Origin: Leptidea sinapis
Lineage: Eukaryota > Arthropoda > Insecta > Lepidoptera > Pieridae
Reading direction: 5' to 3'
DNA length: 64,000 bases
Assembly (NCBI RefSeq): GCF_905404315.1
Contig: NC_066282.1
Location: 12,672,501-12,736,500, forward strand
The notes under the pieces are model-generated. The model searched no databases. It saw only the letters and a program-made list of their open reading frames with translations, and was not told the origin of the DNA. A program made the translations under genes and the position numbers. Below are positions 19,493 through 30,420 of the stretch, one piece after another; position 1 is the first letter of the stretch, and each line of letters opens with the position of its first letter.

Positions 19493-20881
19493 TTAAAAGT
19501 GCACACTTTTACTTTTTCTTTTATGTTCATAGCTACTTTCTCTCAATGAACCCCAAATATAGTCGCCCATCATGTTTACATTGTATTGGCCTTGATAGCG
19601 TTGTTCAAAATTCATGATGTCCTGATGGAAACGTTCTCCTTGCTCTTCGGAATAGGCTCCCATATTGTTTTTAAATTTATCCAAATGAGCATGCAGCATA
19701 TGTACTTTTAATGACATCCTGCAGCCCATGGCCTTAAAATTTGTAAGCATATCCTCAACCAACTTTTCGTAGTTTTCAGCTTTATTATTTCCTAAAAATC
19801 CAGAAACTACTACTTTAAAACTGTTCCAACTTGCTTTTTGAGTACGATTCAGCAACGTTGGAAATTTTCCATCGGCGAAAATCTGTCTTATTTGCGGACC
19901 AACAAATACCCCAGCTTTAACCTTTGCTTCCGATAACTTCGGAAAAAAATTTTTTAAGTATCCAAAAGCTTCTGAAGTTTCATCCAGTTCTTTAACAAAT
20001 TGTTTCATCAACCCTAACTTAATGTGCAAAGGCGGCATTAACACTTTTTCCGCTTCAACAATCGGCTCAAATTTGACGTTCTGTTTTCCGACACACAATT
20101 CTGTTCTTACAGGCCATAACCGTTGAATATAGTGTTTAGAATCCGCTCTGCTATCCCACAAGCACAAATAACACGGATACTTTGTATATCCACCCTGTAG
20201 CCCCATTAAAAATCCCACCATTTTAAAATCTCCAATCAGCTCCCAGTTATACTCACGATACTTTACAGATTCAAGCAAAATTTTGACACTTTCATAATTT
20301 TCTTTAAGATGTACTGAGTGAGCAATTGGAAGAGACGGAAATTTATTTCCGTTGTGCAATAGAACTGCTTTTTAACTTTTTGTAGAGCTGTCAATGAATA
20401 AACGCCATTCGCTAGGGACACAGGGTATGCCAATTGCTTCAAACATACCTTTAATGTCATTACAAAAACAAAGTCCATCTTCCTTCGTGAAAAACGTTGC
20501 AAACATTTCATGCCTAGTCCGCTGATCCGTGATCTTAACATCATCAAGCAAATTCCACTGTTTTAACCGAGAGCCTAGAAGCTCTGCTTTATTTTTTGGC
20601 AAATTTAAATCTCTAATTAGATCGTTTAATTCTTCTGAAGTAATGAGATAGTGTTTTGGTTGTTCAGGTGTAGGCAAACACTCCTTATCGGAATTACTTT
20701 TATAAGAACTAAAAGATGAGCCACTTTTCTGCGATAATTTTTTTGGTGGCTCAGGTACTGGTCGTGTCAGGTCGTGGCAATTGGAGCAGAAGAAGATTCG
20801 AGGTCAGGATACTCAATAGGTTTTGTATTTTTACCTCTACGTCTTTTGCATCAGCATCGTATTTGCACTTTTGTGACGACA
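19493..20881 (-). pseudogene. Transposase-like protein of a widespread arthropod family, broken by one stop and a frameshift
   Basis: The downstream minus-strand frame is continuous for 395 codons from 20677 to the end except for one TAA (..IDSSTKS*KAVLLHNGNKF, about 20371). Conserved stretches include LNDLIRDLNLPKNKAELLGS, EWRLFIDSSTKS, ELIGDFKMVGFLMGLQGGYT, KYPCYLCLWDSRAD, VLMPPLHIKLGLMKQFVKEL, AGVFVGPQIRQIF, NFKAMGCRMSLKVHMLHAHL, MGAYSEEQGERFHQDIMNFE, RYQGQYN and MMGDYIWG. A probable true start, MSSQKCKYDADAKDVEV, lies at 20881-20831; a frameshift and TGA (near 20750) separate it from the main frame. I know this as a multicopy, usually unnamed arthropod protein. The spaced Asp, CxxC, HxxH and Glu residues and its repeat nature suggest a DDE-type transposase; that is inference. 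No intron. Possible inverted end remnants: CTTTGCTTTTGTGCTTAG near 19343 and CACAAAAGCACAAACTTT near 21050. Confidence 0.75.
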
Positions 20882-20884
20882 TTT

Positions 20885-21670
20885 TAAGTTATTCTGGGCT
20901 TGTAAATAACACCTGATGGTTGTTTATCACTCGGGTGCCATCTAGCGGCACAGTGTAAACGTTAATACCCCACTCTCACCGCGCGGTCTTTTTAAAAATA
21001 TTAAAATTTATGAAAAAATTGAAAAATGAGTATTATTATTATAACTATCACAAAAGCACAAACTTTATACCGAAAAAAGGTATTTTCTTTTCGTTTTTGT
21101 GCATAACTAACTGGAAAATAATAGTATAAACTTTAGGACAAAGAACGAAATTTTTTTTGTAGAGTCGTGTTATCTAAGATTTATTAAGTAAAAGAAAAAT
21201 TAGATTACATTTGTCAGATAACAAAAATCTTACAAAGAGCAAAGGCATTGTTAAACGAAATAGTGTTCATTTCGCTTCCTCAATTAATTTACTTCTCTGT
21301 GAGTGTATAAACATCCCAGCGATGGAATGCAGAGCTAAAATTATCCTCTGACTCTTCAGCTATTGTTCACGAATGTTTGATATTTTATTTGTATCTCTTG
21401 TCTGTCTGTCGTTTGAACCGTTTTGCTTCACCGATAGCTGTCAAACTGTCCTTTTGTTCAGATTGGAAATAATACTTATGACTTCTTGACAATTTCTTGC
21501 CAATAACTGGAATGATTTTCATGCCAACTGTTAAGGGAGATTTAATTTTATGTAATCTTTACGGATAGTCCTGAATTATTTTCAGAAATGGATGAATCAC
21601 TAGCATTTAATAAACAAACATAAAATAAAGAGTATTTTATGGATAATTCTTTATTTTGTTTTTTTTTGTG
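20885..21670. other. Flank of the transposase-like pseudogene
   Basis: AT-rich DNA that may include the 5' non-coding part of the same transposon (CACAAAAGCACAAACTTT at about 21049). Otherwise nothing recognised. Confidence 0.35.
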
Positions 21671-21673
21671 CCT

Positions 21674-22127
21674 ATTTTGGAAGTGAAAACTACTTAAGCC
21701 GCGTTGGGCACTTTTTGGTAGGAAAAAATCGAATGAGTTCGCGTCACCGACATGCGCATGACTGGCGCACACGATAAACAAAAAAATAATATATATACAT
21801 ATTTTATATAGTTACACACTTTTTGGATGGGTGGAATCTCGTGAGTTCGCGTCACCATAATGCTTAAAGCAGTATATCTGTAACTATACAGCTGACGTAT
21901 TGTGCAACTTTGGTACTGTAAATATCTTATAAGTGAAAATGAATGACCTTAGTTAAAAGTTCAATGTGTATATTAGGTATATACTGTGCATTGCTGAAAT
22001 AGTGTTTTTGTTTGATTATATTATTATTATTGAAAATAAGCTTTAAAAATAATTTAAAATTACTAATTTAATTGTTTTTAAACATTATGAAATTTTAACA
22101 CTAAAAGTTGTAAGTTTTCATTTCTAT
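21674..22127. mobile_element. MITE-1 copy 2
   Basis: Begins TTGGAAGTGAAAACTACTTA and ends AAGTTGTAAGTTTTCATTTC. The interior matches copy 1 (GTTACACACTTTTTGGATGG, CGTCACCATAATGCTTAAAG, CAGTATATCTGTAACTATAC). No ORF. Confidence 0.6.
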
Positions 22128-22734
22128 CGGCAATCTCTTCAACTGCAAAATTGCTATTATTTTATATGTTTTTAGCGTTGTATTATGAGTTTGGACTCAT
22201 AATACATTTTGATCGCATTGCATTGAAGTTTGCTCATTTTTGTTTTTTTATTTGTACTTGAGGGATAAATATGGACATCACTGTATCAGAGATCACGAGA
22301 AGCGTTGCTAGCTTTGAGATGGAAGTAAGCTCTGAGCTTGGAGGTTCCTAAGTCGTATCGATTTTGGAATATTGCAACAGAAATTATTCCACAAAGTGTC
22401 TGTATGAGACAAAAACTTTATATCAAATACGCAGATTCTGGAGTGTCAGACATCAACGTGGTGCAGGTTTAATTACAATCTTCTTAATTCTTTAAGTGCC
22501 AACCTACTATTATGTTGGGGAAAAGCTTTTTCGTATTGAATATGAGAATTCAATTCATTATTTAAGTTTCTTTAAATTCATTTACAATATATTTTTGTTT
22601 TTTTTTATTAAGTGCGAGTTTTATATGATGCGAAGTAGCTCTAAGTTGGTTAATTTTGTGTCACTCCTGTATCAGGTCCTCAGACGGCACAATTTTATTT
22701 TCGCACTTGCGTTGCATTTTTTTTTATTTCATTG

Positions 22735-22985
22735 CCTCGAATTTCTTTTTCTTTGGCGTTGCACTGTTAATGGTTTTCTTAATGATTCCACAGATTGGAA
22801 ATGATGCGAACGCCCTTAGGCTATTAATTTTACTGTATGATATTACATTGTTACCAGTTTTTTATAAAAACAAGAAGCCCACTAAGTTTCTTACGCCCGT
22901 ATTTCTCAGGTCTGAGGTATTTTTACTTTATCTTTATCTTTTTCGAATGGGTGGTAGTTTTTGACTTTCAATAAGAGATACCATA
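22735..22985 (+). pseudogene. FLND-family LINE 3' end, copy 2
   Basis: GGTTTTCTTAATGATTCCAC, AGATTGGAA, TTTCTCAGGTCTGAGGTATT and TTTCGAATGGGTGGTAGTTT parallel the 13.5-kb copy. The coding part is reduced to a short ..VFLMIPQIGN frame (frameshifted FLNDSTDWK). Confidence 0.5.
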
Positions 22986-22989
22986 TCTT

Positions 22990-23518
22990 ATTTGTATTAT
23001 TTAAATTTTAATTCGAATTGTAACTGATTAAAACGATATTTTATTAACCCAAGTAGATTTAAGTAAAATAGTTTTTAGAAAGAGTAAGCGCTTGTGAATG
23101 TGATGTATGTATTCAAATGAAACTGACACCCAACGTGGTCACTGTTTCCTCAAATATAAAACTATTAATATTATGAACAAAATAAATCTTAAATAGTACT
23201 TTGCTCGGGACCATACTGTTTGTTTTATGTGTACTTTATTGTATCGTGAATCATGCGGTTGTATTTTACTTTGAACTGCTTCTACGTGGCATTGTAAAAA
23301 TTTATTTTCAGCTTATTAGATTTTTAATTGCAACGTTCTCGCAGCTGTGATATTTTATATTGGGAAATATAAAACTGTACTGACACCTAATATACTTAGT
23401 AAACAAGTTTTTTTTATTTATTTATTTAATTAAATTGCGTTACATGCGACTTAGTTACTAAACAAAATTGTAGTACTAAATAATTATCACATACACCTCG
23501 TAATAACGCATAGCAATG
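22990..23518. other. No recognisable feature
   Basis: AT-rich spacer. I see nothing that I can name. Confidence 0.4.
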
Positions 23519-23519
23519 A

Positions 23520-24000
23520 ACGACAGAGGGGCAGACATTCAAATATATTTTTCCTCTAGTTATTCATTAATAGAATAGTAACATTTTTCCAAAAGTAACT
23601 TTTTCATAGACCTTATGATTTTTTAATATTGGTTTCGGCTTTTTAGTGTTCTGGTAACTTATTATAAATTTTAACTGACATTGGGAAGGGGCCGGAACTG
23701 TGTAATGTTAATTTAGATTTAGTTTGCATAAGATTATTTTTATAGCGAGGTGTGTTGTGCCGGGGCACGTATATGATTTTAGTGTATAGATTTGGGTGTT
23801 TTCTTACAAACTTACATATTTCGAATATATATGTGCACGGTAATGTAAGAATATTTAGTTTTTGAAAATGAGGTTTACAGCTTTCTCTTTGTTTAATATT
23901 TGCAAGCACACGAATATATTTTTTCTGTAAAATAAAGAGTTCGTGTGCCTTCTACACTGTTGCCCCACAGTATGGCGCCGTAGTAGTAGTATAGCAACAA
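23520..24000 (-). pseudogene. LINE ORF2 C-terminal region, unassigned family
   Basis: Minus strand: YYYGAILWGNSVEG, RESCKPHFQKLNILTLPCTY, IFEICKFVRKHPNLYTK, VPRHNTPRYKNNL, FPMSVKIYNKLPEH, then after a stop LLLEKCYYSINE. The order SCKPLF..LxILTLP..YI.E...FV, then P..MxxKIYNKLP, then KCYYSINE is the post-RT tail of a common insect non-LTR family. Frame breaks separate the last two blocks, and no RT core remains. Confidence 0.65.
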
Positions 24001-24100
24001 ACTCATTGCCACTCTTTTTAATCAACATTTACAGTTTTATCGTTTATAAAATCATTTTATTTACAATGTATGTAAAGTTTTACAATTAAAATACTTAAAC
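24001..24100 (-). repeat. LINE-M 3' region fragment (target of CR1 copy E)
   Basis: ACTCATTGCCACTCTTTTTA, TCGTTTATAAAATCATTTTA and TTACAATGTATGTAAAGTTT match 25.0 kb and 35.94 kb. The same family at 56.92 kb carries the antisense tail end. CR1 copy E begins directly after it. Confidence 0.5.
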
Positions 24101-24663
24101 ATAAGCCAGCCCACATTCTAGCGCTGTACAAATCGCAGGTCCGGCCACACATGGAGTATTGCTGTGATCTCTGGTCTGACGCACCCCAGTGTCAGCTCGA
24201 TCCATTTGAACGCGTGCAACACAGAGCAGCTCGAATTGTCGGGGACCCAGTGCTCTGAGAACGGCTGGATCACTTGGCGTTGCGTAGAGACGTCGCTTCA
24301 TTGTGTGTCTTCTACCGCATTTATCACGGGGTGTGTTCCGAAGAGCTGTATAACCTGATGCCTGCCGCCGAATTTCACCTTCGTACGACACGCCACAAGT
24401 CAGGATATCATCCCCAACATCTGGATGTGTGGCGGTCCTCCACAAGGCTGTGGAATGAACTTCTTTATGCGGTGTTTCCGAGACGATACGACATGGGTAC
24501 CTTCAAAAAAACCGCGTACACCTTCCTTAAAGGCCGGCAACGCTCCTGTGATTCCTCTGATGTTGCAAGAGATTGTGGGCGGCGGTGGTCACTTGACAAC
24601 AGGTGACCCGTACGCTCGTATGTCCTCCTATTCCATAAAAAAAAAACATTAAAATACTCAAAA
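24085..24663 (+). mobile_element. CR1-like LINE copy E with ~15-bp target duplication
   Basis: A 5'-truncated insertion (about 24101-24647) covering the post-RT region (QVRPHMEYCCDLWSDAPQCQ, LDPFERVQHRAARIVGDPVL, ALRRDVASLCVFYRIYHGVC) and the full 3' end (CGTATGTCCTCCTATTCCAT plus an A run). The flanks ATTAAAATACTTAAA at 24085 and ATTAAAATACTCAAA at 24648 form the target duplication, with one mismatch. A stop (CTCTGA) and a 36-bp deletion near 24450 break the frame. Confidence 0.88.
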
Positions 24664-24954
24664 CCTTATGACGTGTAATAGATATCTATTCAAGTATCAA
24701 GTAGGTATATTTAGTAGATTTTTCTTTTGTTATAGACCTTTCACACAATATTTTTATTCCATCTTAGTTTTGTTACTAGGAGATAAACTTAACTTAGTAC
24801 CTTTAACCAAATTATTTATATCTACTGTACTTGAAAACTATTATATGCAATTTTTCTTGATGCCTTGAAAATAAATAATCCAAAACAATTAAATCAAGAA
24901 CACTTTGAAATTAAGCAAATGACAGTTATGAATGTCAAATGTTATACTATCTAC

Positions 24955-25078
24955 CATTTACCCCCACTTTGGAATAGGTTGGGCTTAAATACGAAGTGGC
25001 AAGAAACTCAATGTCACTCTTATAAATCAATATTTACACTTCCATCGTTTATAAAATCATTTTAATAACAATGCATAT
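24955..25078 (-). repeat. LINE-M 3' region fragment, copy 2
   Basis: TTTACCCCCACTTTGGAATA, GTGGCAAGAAACTCAATGTC and TCGTTTATAAAATCATTTTA align with 35.88 kb and 57.0 kb. Orientation is inferred from the 56.9-kb copy. Confidence 0.5.
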
Positions 25079-25166
25079 AAAGTGGAAGAGTAAAGTAAAG
25101 AGTAAGTAAAAAAAATTGTAAATTAATAAATAAAAAGACAAGAGTTATTATGTACAGTAAATGTAT

Positions 25167-25173
25167 CAATACA

Positions 25174-25229
<56 letters not shown>
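25167..25229. repeat. (CA)n microsatellite
   Basis: About 60 bp of AC units with one early ATAC interruption. Confidence 0.97.
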
Positions 25230-25230
<1 letters not shown>

Positions 25231-25274
25231 TAAGTAAATACAATAATAAATAATAATAAAAATCATAATTTAAC

Positions 25275-25542
25275 ATTATAAATTAGACAAATGATTTGAG
25301 TTTTCTTCAGTGTTAATTCCGCCAATATTTGTCTTTAAACAATTCGACCGAAGAGAGACTTGAGTCTCATGCCACATTTAGGCGAGACAACACGTCCTGA
25401 GGATGCCTCGTGTAGAGGCGAAACACGTATCGAATTGTTTAAAGACAAATATTGGCGGAATTAACACTAAAGATAACTCAAATCATTTGTATAGTTATGG
25501 ATTTCCACAAAGTAACGCCTACTTCAATAAATTATAAATTAG
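25275..25542. mobile_element. Hairpin retroposon copy 1 with 12-bp target duplication
   Basis: The direct repeat ATTATAAATTAG (25275-25286 and 25531-25542) flanks a 244-bp element. Its 61-bp left arm (ACAAATGATTTGAG..TTTAAACAATTCGA) is the reverse complement of the right arm (TCGAATTGTTTAAAG..CTCAAATCATTTGT). The ~80-bp core contains GAGACAACACGTCCTGAGGA and GTGTAGAGGCGAAACACGTA. A ~35-bp tail (TGGATTTCCACAAAGTAACG, CTACTTCAATAA) lies outside the arms. No ORF is present. The long target duplication argues for retroposition rather than a cut-and-paste MITE. Confidence 0.8.
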
Positions 25543-26152
25543 TGCGAATACATGAAAAGAAAAATATGTAGCACACATTAATTACCATGCTACTCTGGTT
25601 AACATTTTCAAATACTAAATCAAAACTTTTAATACAAACACACATTATTAATTTGTACAAAACAGCATTATTAATTTGTACGTTTTAGAACAGAGTCCCA
25701 GACGCGTGCGTGGCAACATGTCGATTTATTAGTCTTTCCTACCACATTGTTTGCTAAGCAACGCAAACACTGTTAATTTTGATTAAATTATTTCCAGCCC
25801 TCTTTAGCTCTCAACGCAACTTATATATGGAGCAATGATTTTGTGATTGTGTTATATAAATTAAGCTTTATTTATTTACCTCTTTATTACACAAGATATA
25901 GTTCATTAAAACAATAAATTTCAACAGCTTTTAGGTATGTTTTAAATTGGACCATTCATCGTTTTCAATGTTAAATTCAGATTAAGCTATTTCGAAACCT
26001 TCAGAAAAACTGTGCTATATTCTTATTTTGATTTCTCCGGCGTTTTATGAAAGTACTATAACACCATAATCATAATATCACAGTGAAAAAAAAACACAGT
26101 TAAAAAGTAGAAAATAATTTTAATATGTGGAGATTTCTATCCATAGTAATTG
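25543..26152. other. No recognisable feature
   Basis: AT-rich spacer. I see nothing that I can name. Confidence 0.4.
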
Positions 26153-26153
26153 G

Positions 26154-26476
26154 AAGTCTTTTTTTTTTATGAAAATAAAGGACAAGACGAGCGGGATTAG
26201 CTGATGGTAATTGATACGCCCTGCCCATTACAATGCAATGCCGTTTAGGATTTTTGAAAAACCCCAAAAATTCTGAGCGGCACTACAATTGCGCTCGTCA
26301 CCTTGAGACATACGATGTTAAGTCTCATTTGCCAGTAGTTTCATTAGCTGCGGCGCCCTTCAGACCGAAACACAATCATGATTACAAATTACTGCTTCAC
26401 GGCAGAAATAGGCGCCGTTGTGGTACCCATAATCTAGCCGGCATCTGTGCAAAGGAGCCTCCCACTGGTAAAGTCT
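26154..26476 (-). mobile_element. SINE-A copy 3
   Basis: A near full-length antisense copy (26159-26468): T run, ATGAAAATAAAGGACAAGAC, CATTACAATGCAATGCCG, GCGCTCGTCACCTTGAGACA, GCCTCCCACTGG. A possible short target duplication AAGTCT is seen at 26154-26159 and 26471-26476. Confidence 0.85.
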
Positions 26477-26604
26477 AGTTACATCTTTTAAAATTATAAT
26501 AAATCAGTGCAGTTTTTATATGTTTTCAAAGTCTCTTTAAGCTATTATTTATTATTCAGCATTAAAACTTTTTACAATTAATTAAAAGGCTTATTTTCTT
26601 CTTA

Positions 26605-27085
26605 CGTCGTATGCGTTCCGGAAGCTCCGTAAACTCTTCTCGTCCCAAATACCACAGTGTCTGAAGACGAATGTCTTCCACTAGTGTGTATTGCCGGTGA
26701 TGACTTAGGGTACGCAGATTTGGTCGCTAACTAAGGGCCTGATGAGAAAGCTCATGGTCGCTCAGAGGGCAATGGAGAGGGCTATGCTTGGTCTTTCCCT
26801 GCGAGATCAAATCAGACATGAGTAGATCCGTGGGTGAGACAAAGTTCAAATAATTGCGAAACTGAAATGACAGTGGGCAGGGCACATAGCTCGACAGACA
26901 GGTGGACGACGATGACGACCACGTACCGGAAAACACAGTGTTGATAGGCCCCCAACAAAATGGAGCGATGATCTGGTCAAAATCGGCGGAATACGTTGGA
27001 TGAGGGCAGCGCAGGACCGATCGTCGTGGAGATCTTTGGGGGAGGCCTTTGTCCAGCAGTGGACGTCTTCTGGCTGATATGACGT
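26605..27085 (+). pseudogene. RTE-like LINE C-terminal fragment, copy 2
   Basis: Starts inside the RT thumb (AFRKLRKLFSSQIPQCLKTN) and reaches the ORF2 end region: MRKLMVAQRAMERAMLGLSL, RDQIRHE then TAG, AKLK.QWAGHIARQ, GRPPTKWSDDLVKIGG, RWMRAAQDRSSWRSLGEAFV. Frameshifts and a stop break it. It is the longest RTE piece together with that at 52.6 kb. Confidence 0.8.
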
Positions 27086-27089
27086 CATC

Positions 27090-27955
27090 GTATGTGTGTC
27101 GATATTTTTAAATTATCCTGGTGATCCTGATTTGGATAAATGTAATGTGTGTGCAAAAATCACGTTCAAACATTCTATATATAAAGTTTAAATATTTTTA
27201 ATTTATACAGGGTACGCTAATAGCATAAATCATGCAAAAAGCTGGTTTATAAAAAAAAAAACAGAAGCTGACAGCGAAATATGAAAACCGTAAAAGATGC
27301 AAAATTAAACATCGGTCTACTTTTAAAATAGTATTTCGTGAATAAGGCTAAAATATATCGCAGACTAAATATTTGTATATTTTTATTTAAAAAGTTTTAT
27401 ACATTGACATTATAATAATCCTGATATACTATCTAGCAATATATATACATATATATATTTTGTAAAATATAAGTATATATAATATTATTGTGTTTATTTA
27501 TAATTGGGAAAAGTATTTCAAATGGCGTGTTGAAGCTTATAATATTAAATGTTATTTTGTTTTGATATTCAGGTAATAAAAGTTAATAAGCCCTACATTA
27601 TGTCTTATCAGGGTACTTTAGCGAAGGGATAGAATTTCCTTTGCAATAAAAGTTCTCATTCTGAGATAGTGTGAAGTAGGCAAGTACAGCAGAACTAAGA
27701 TCTTTTTATCTCACTTCTCGTAAATTCTGGGATCCTGTGGGATCGCAATAAATACTTGAAATCCCGAAGTTCGTAACTGACGCAGACAGGCTTGATTCGA
27801 CTTAGCCGCGTCTCTATTTAACACATTACCTTTTTAACAACTTGAGTGCAGAAATTCTGAATAATAGAGATAGTAGGTAAATATGGAAAAACACCTTCGC
27901 AAATTTGATTATTGTTCTTAAGTCAGTTTAATACGTTATAAAATCGTGAATGTGA
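27090..27955. other. No recognisable feature
   Basis: AT-rich spacer. I see short TA-rich runs near 27440-27480 only. Confidence 0.45.
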
Positions 27956-27957
27956 CC

Positions 27958-28252
27958 CCAAATAAATAATAGTTAAAAAAAAACAAAAAAGCACGCTTTA
28001 AATAAAATTCAACTAAAAAATAGAAAATAAATTTAAATTGAAAATAGTGTAAAAAAAATATATTTTATTGTAAAAAAAAGCGTGGGGTGTAGAAAAATTA
28101 TTATTTTAATAATATCTTAAAAAGCACCCTACGCTTTTTTTACAATAAAATATATTTTTTTACACTATTTTCAATTTAAATTTATTTCTATTTTTAGTTG
28201 AATTTTATATAAAGCGTGCTTTTTAGTTTTTTTTTAACTATTATTTATTTTT
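27958..28252. mobile_element. Large fold-back element with ~130-bp arms
   Basis: The left arm (27958-28090) and right arm (about 28123-28252) are almost perfect reverse complements: AAATAAATAATAGTTAAAAA against TTTTTAACTATTATTTATTT at the ends, AAAAAGCACGCTTTAAATAA, and TTTAAATTGAAAATAGTGTA inside. The loop is ~30 bp. Very AT-rich, no ORF. The following sequence (CGTGTAATGTCATCGGTCCT, AAAGTTTGAACGAAATCTAG to about 28415) is another common lepidopteran repeat piece. Confidence 0.8.
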
Positions 28253-28719
28253 CATTTTTTTGTCAAATTCGTGTAATGTCATCGGTCCTCGATAAATCTA
28301 CAAAGTTTGAACGAAATCTAGCCGTTTAAAGTGGGTCAAAATCGCGCCGAAAGAAGTCGGTTACAAACATACAAACATACAGGTGAAGCTAATATAAAGC
28401 TAAGCTTGAGCGAATAATAAAAGCTAGAAAAATGACAAAAGTAATGTATAAGCAAAGGTTTTTTATTTATTTAGAGCTTTATTTCCTTACATCTATACAT
28501 TTAGGTATTTACATAAAAAATTTATTTATTAGTATGTGTTAATATTTCACTATTTTAAATAAAAGTATTTTGTTAGTATTGTTATTTATTATTTTTTAAT
28601 TATTTTTATATGGACTAAGTTTAGCGGTAAAAGCCTCCTCTATTAATTTCTATCTCTTGCAATTCTTGTTCACAACTTTCCTGCTGTTCCTATGTCATCA
28701 CTACATCTCTTATTAGGCC

Positions 28720-28985
28720 TGAATAAAGGTAAAAAACATAAATGACTTTCTCAATGATATGACCTTGGGAATCGAGGGGTCAGTTATTAATCAAAATAAT
28801 TAATAATTAATCACATTAATTAATCAAAATAAAACATTATTTCTCGTTATTCTCAGGTCTGAAGCATATCTTTTCGAATGGGTATAAATGTTCGAATTTG
28901 AATTGGTATACAATATCATGCCCATAGCATTTCTTACTTTGATTTTGCGTTCGTAACTTCCATTGAACATCTGACGACATGTATA
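28720..28985 (+). pseudogene. FLND-family LINE 3' end, copy 3
   Basis: ACATAAATGACTTTCTCAAT, TTATTCTCAGGTCTGAAGCA and TTTTCGAATGGGTATAAATG correspond to the 13.5-kb copy. The downstream part (TTTGATTTTGCGTTCGTAAC, TTCCATTGAACATCTG) is shared with 31.02 kb. Confidence 0.5.
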
Positions 28986-29255
28986 GCCGGGTGGTTAGTG
29001 ATCCTACCTACTAAGCTAGTGGTCCCGGGTTCGAGTCACGGTAGGTGAAAGCATTAATATCATGAATATGGATGTTTGTTTCCGAGTCATGGATGTTTAA
29101 ATGTATTTATGTATGTTTATATGAATTTATTTATATTTAAGTAAGTATATTCTATTCAATATATCATTGTCTTGTAACCCATAACATATATGCTTAACTT
29201 GGGGCAAGATAATTTGTGTGAAAAGTGTGTCAATATTATGTGTGTCAATATTATC
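28986..29255 (+). repeat. SINE-C copy 3, with tRNA-like head
   Basis: Head: GGGTGGTTAGTGATCC (A-box side), CTAAGCTAGTGGTCCCGG and GGGTTCGAGTCACGGTAG (B box). Body: GATGTTTGTTTCCGAGTCAT, ATATCATTGTCTTGTAACCC, TTGTGTGAAAAGTGTGTCAA. The head pairs poorly, so no functional tRNA is expected. Confidence 0.7.
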
Positions 29256-29414
29256 AGCAAATCAACATAATTGCTCATACAAGTATTGATTTGAATTCTA
29301 GATAAGGAGCTCGATTCCTTTATATCAAAGAAATGCAATTTACACCACTTTAAATTAACTTTATATTAATAAAGACATGACATACATACTTATTTATAAT
29401 AACTGTTTAGTTCG

Positions 29415-29666
29415 GTACCATAGCGGAGCTCTTGTCTGCTATGTAGCAGTAATTATAAAAAGAATTATTGTGTTTCGGTTTTTAGGGCGCCATAGCTAGT
29501 GAAATAATTAACTTATATCTCGATGAAATTAGCGCAATTAAGATGCCGCTCAGAATTTTGTGTTCAGCAAGAATTCTGAGCGATAATATATTGTGATAGG
29601 CAGGGCGTATCATTCACAATTAGGTTAATGTTCTGCTGGTCTCGTCACTTATTATCATAAAAAAAG
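29415..29666 (+). mobile_element. SINE-A copy 4, degenerate
   Basis: Landmarks in order: GCAGTAATTATAAAAAGAAT, TGTGTTTCGGTTTTTAGGGC, GCCATAGCTAGTGAAATAAT, GGCAGGGCGTATCA, GCTGGTCTCGTCACTTATTA and an A run. The 5' part is poorly preserved. Confidence 0.7.
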
Positions 29667-29669
29667 GTC

Positions 29670-30188
29670 TTAATAGAGTTGCTTGCTGAGGAAAAATTGC
29701 TAAATCCAAGTAACGAAGATATAAACTAAGATCTAAGCCTTATAACTTGTTCCACTTGATTTGAAGTAAGTTTATTTCCACTGGGTATTAATAAGGATCT
29801 GAGTAAGACTCTTGGATCGATAAAGAACCCTCATCAGAATTGTTGAAAACTGGACGTGAACTAAATGTAGCATTTTCGCCAAACAATTTTAAGCCCTTAC
29901 AACCCTTTTGTCATTAACCTTCTCGCTGGGGAATGTTGTACATTTTCTGTATTGTTTCTTATTTAGTTATTTCGAACTGTTTCAAGATTAAGTGACTATT
30001 TTAGTTTGCTTAAACGTTTATAATAATGTTCAACTATTTTAAATGAAATTAAACCAAATGTGGAAATACAAGCCGAGAACAAAATCAGGTCCTGCCAACG
30101 AAGTATGTATTGCAAAAGAAAAGTATTGTAAAAAAAATAATACATAAAAACCCATAGAATATTATACGGGAAAAGATTTACGTTACAA
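29670..30188. other. Part of an old local duplication, otherwise unrecognised
   Basis: GAGGAAAAATTGCTAAATCC and the following ~70 bp resemble 31245-31325 (GAAGGAAAAATTGCTCAGAT). The rest holds nothing I can name. Confidence 0.4.
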
Positions 30189-30189
30189 A

Positions 30190-30420
30190 TGATGATGTAG
30201 CCAGTATAAGATGATGATGACGGATGGACTTCAAGACTGACTTTATGGCGGGGCCCTGCTGGTATTAGAAAGATAGGTAGACCGGTAGCTCGTTGGGATA
30301 GCGATATAATAAAAATAGCTGATAAAACTGAAAGATAGTTGCCAAAGATAGAGGCAAATGGAAAAATCTTCAGGAGGCCTTATCCCTCAAATATGAGGGG
30401 TTCGTGCATGCCTGCACTTT
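30190..30420 (+). pseudogene. RTE-like LINE C-terminal remnant, another family
   Basis: KTDFMAGPCW, a RWDSDIIKIADKTER-like reading and AKDRGKWKNLQEALS after frame changes. The pattern W..D(I/L).....(D)R..W..L.EA(F/L) is the RTE-type ORF2 end. Stops and shifts are frequent. Confidence 0.5.

Noticed and set aside
25167..25229. CA repeat as a CRISPR- or satellite-like array
   Set aside because: Plain dinucleotide microsatellite without spacers; nothing in the window resembles CRISPR.
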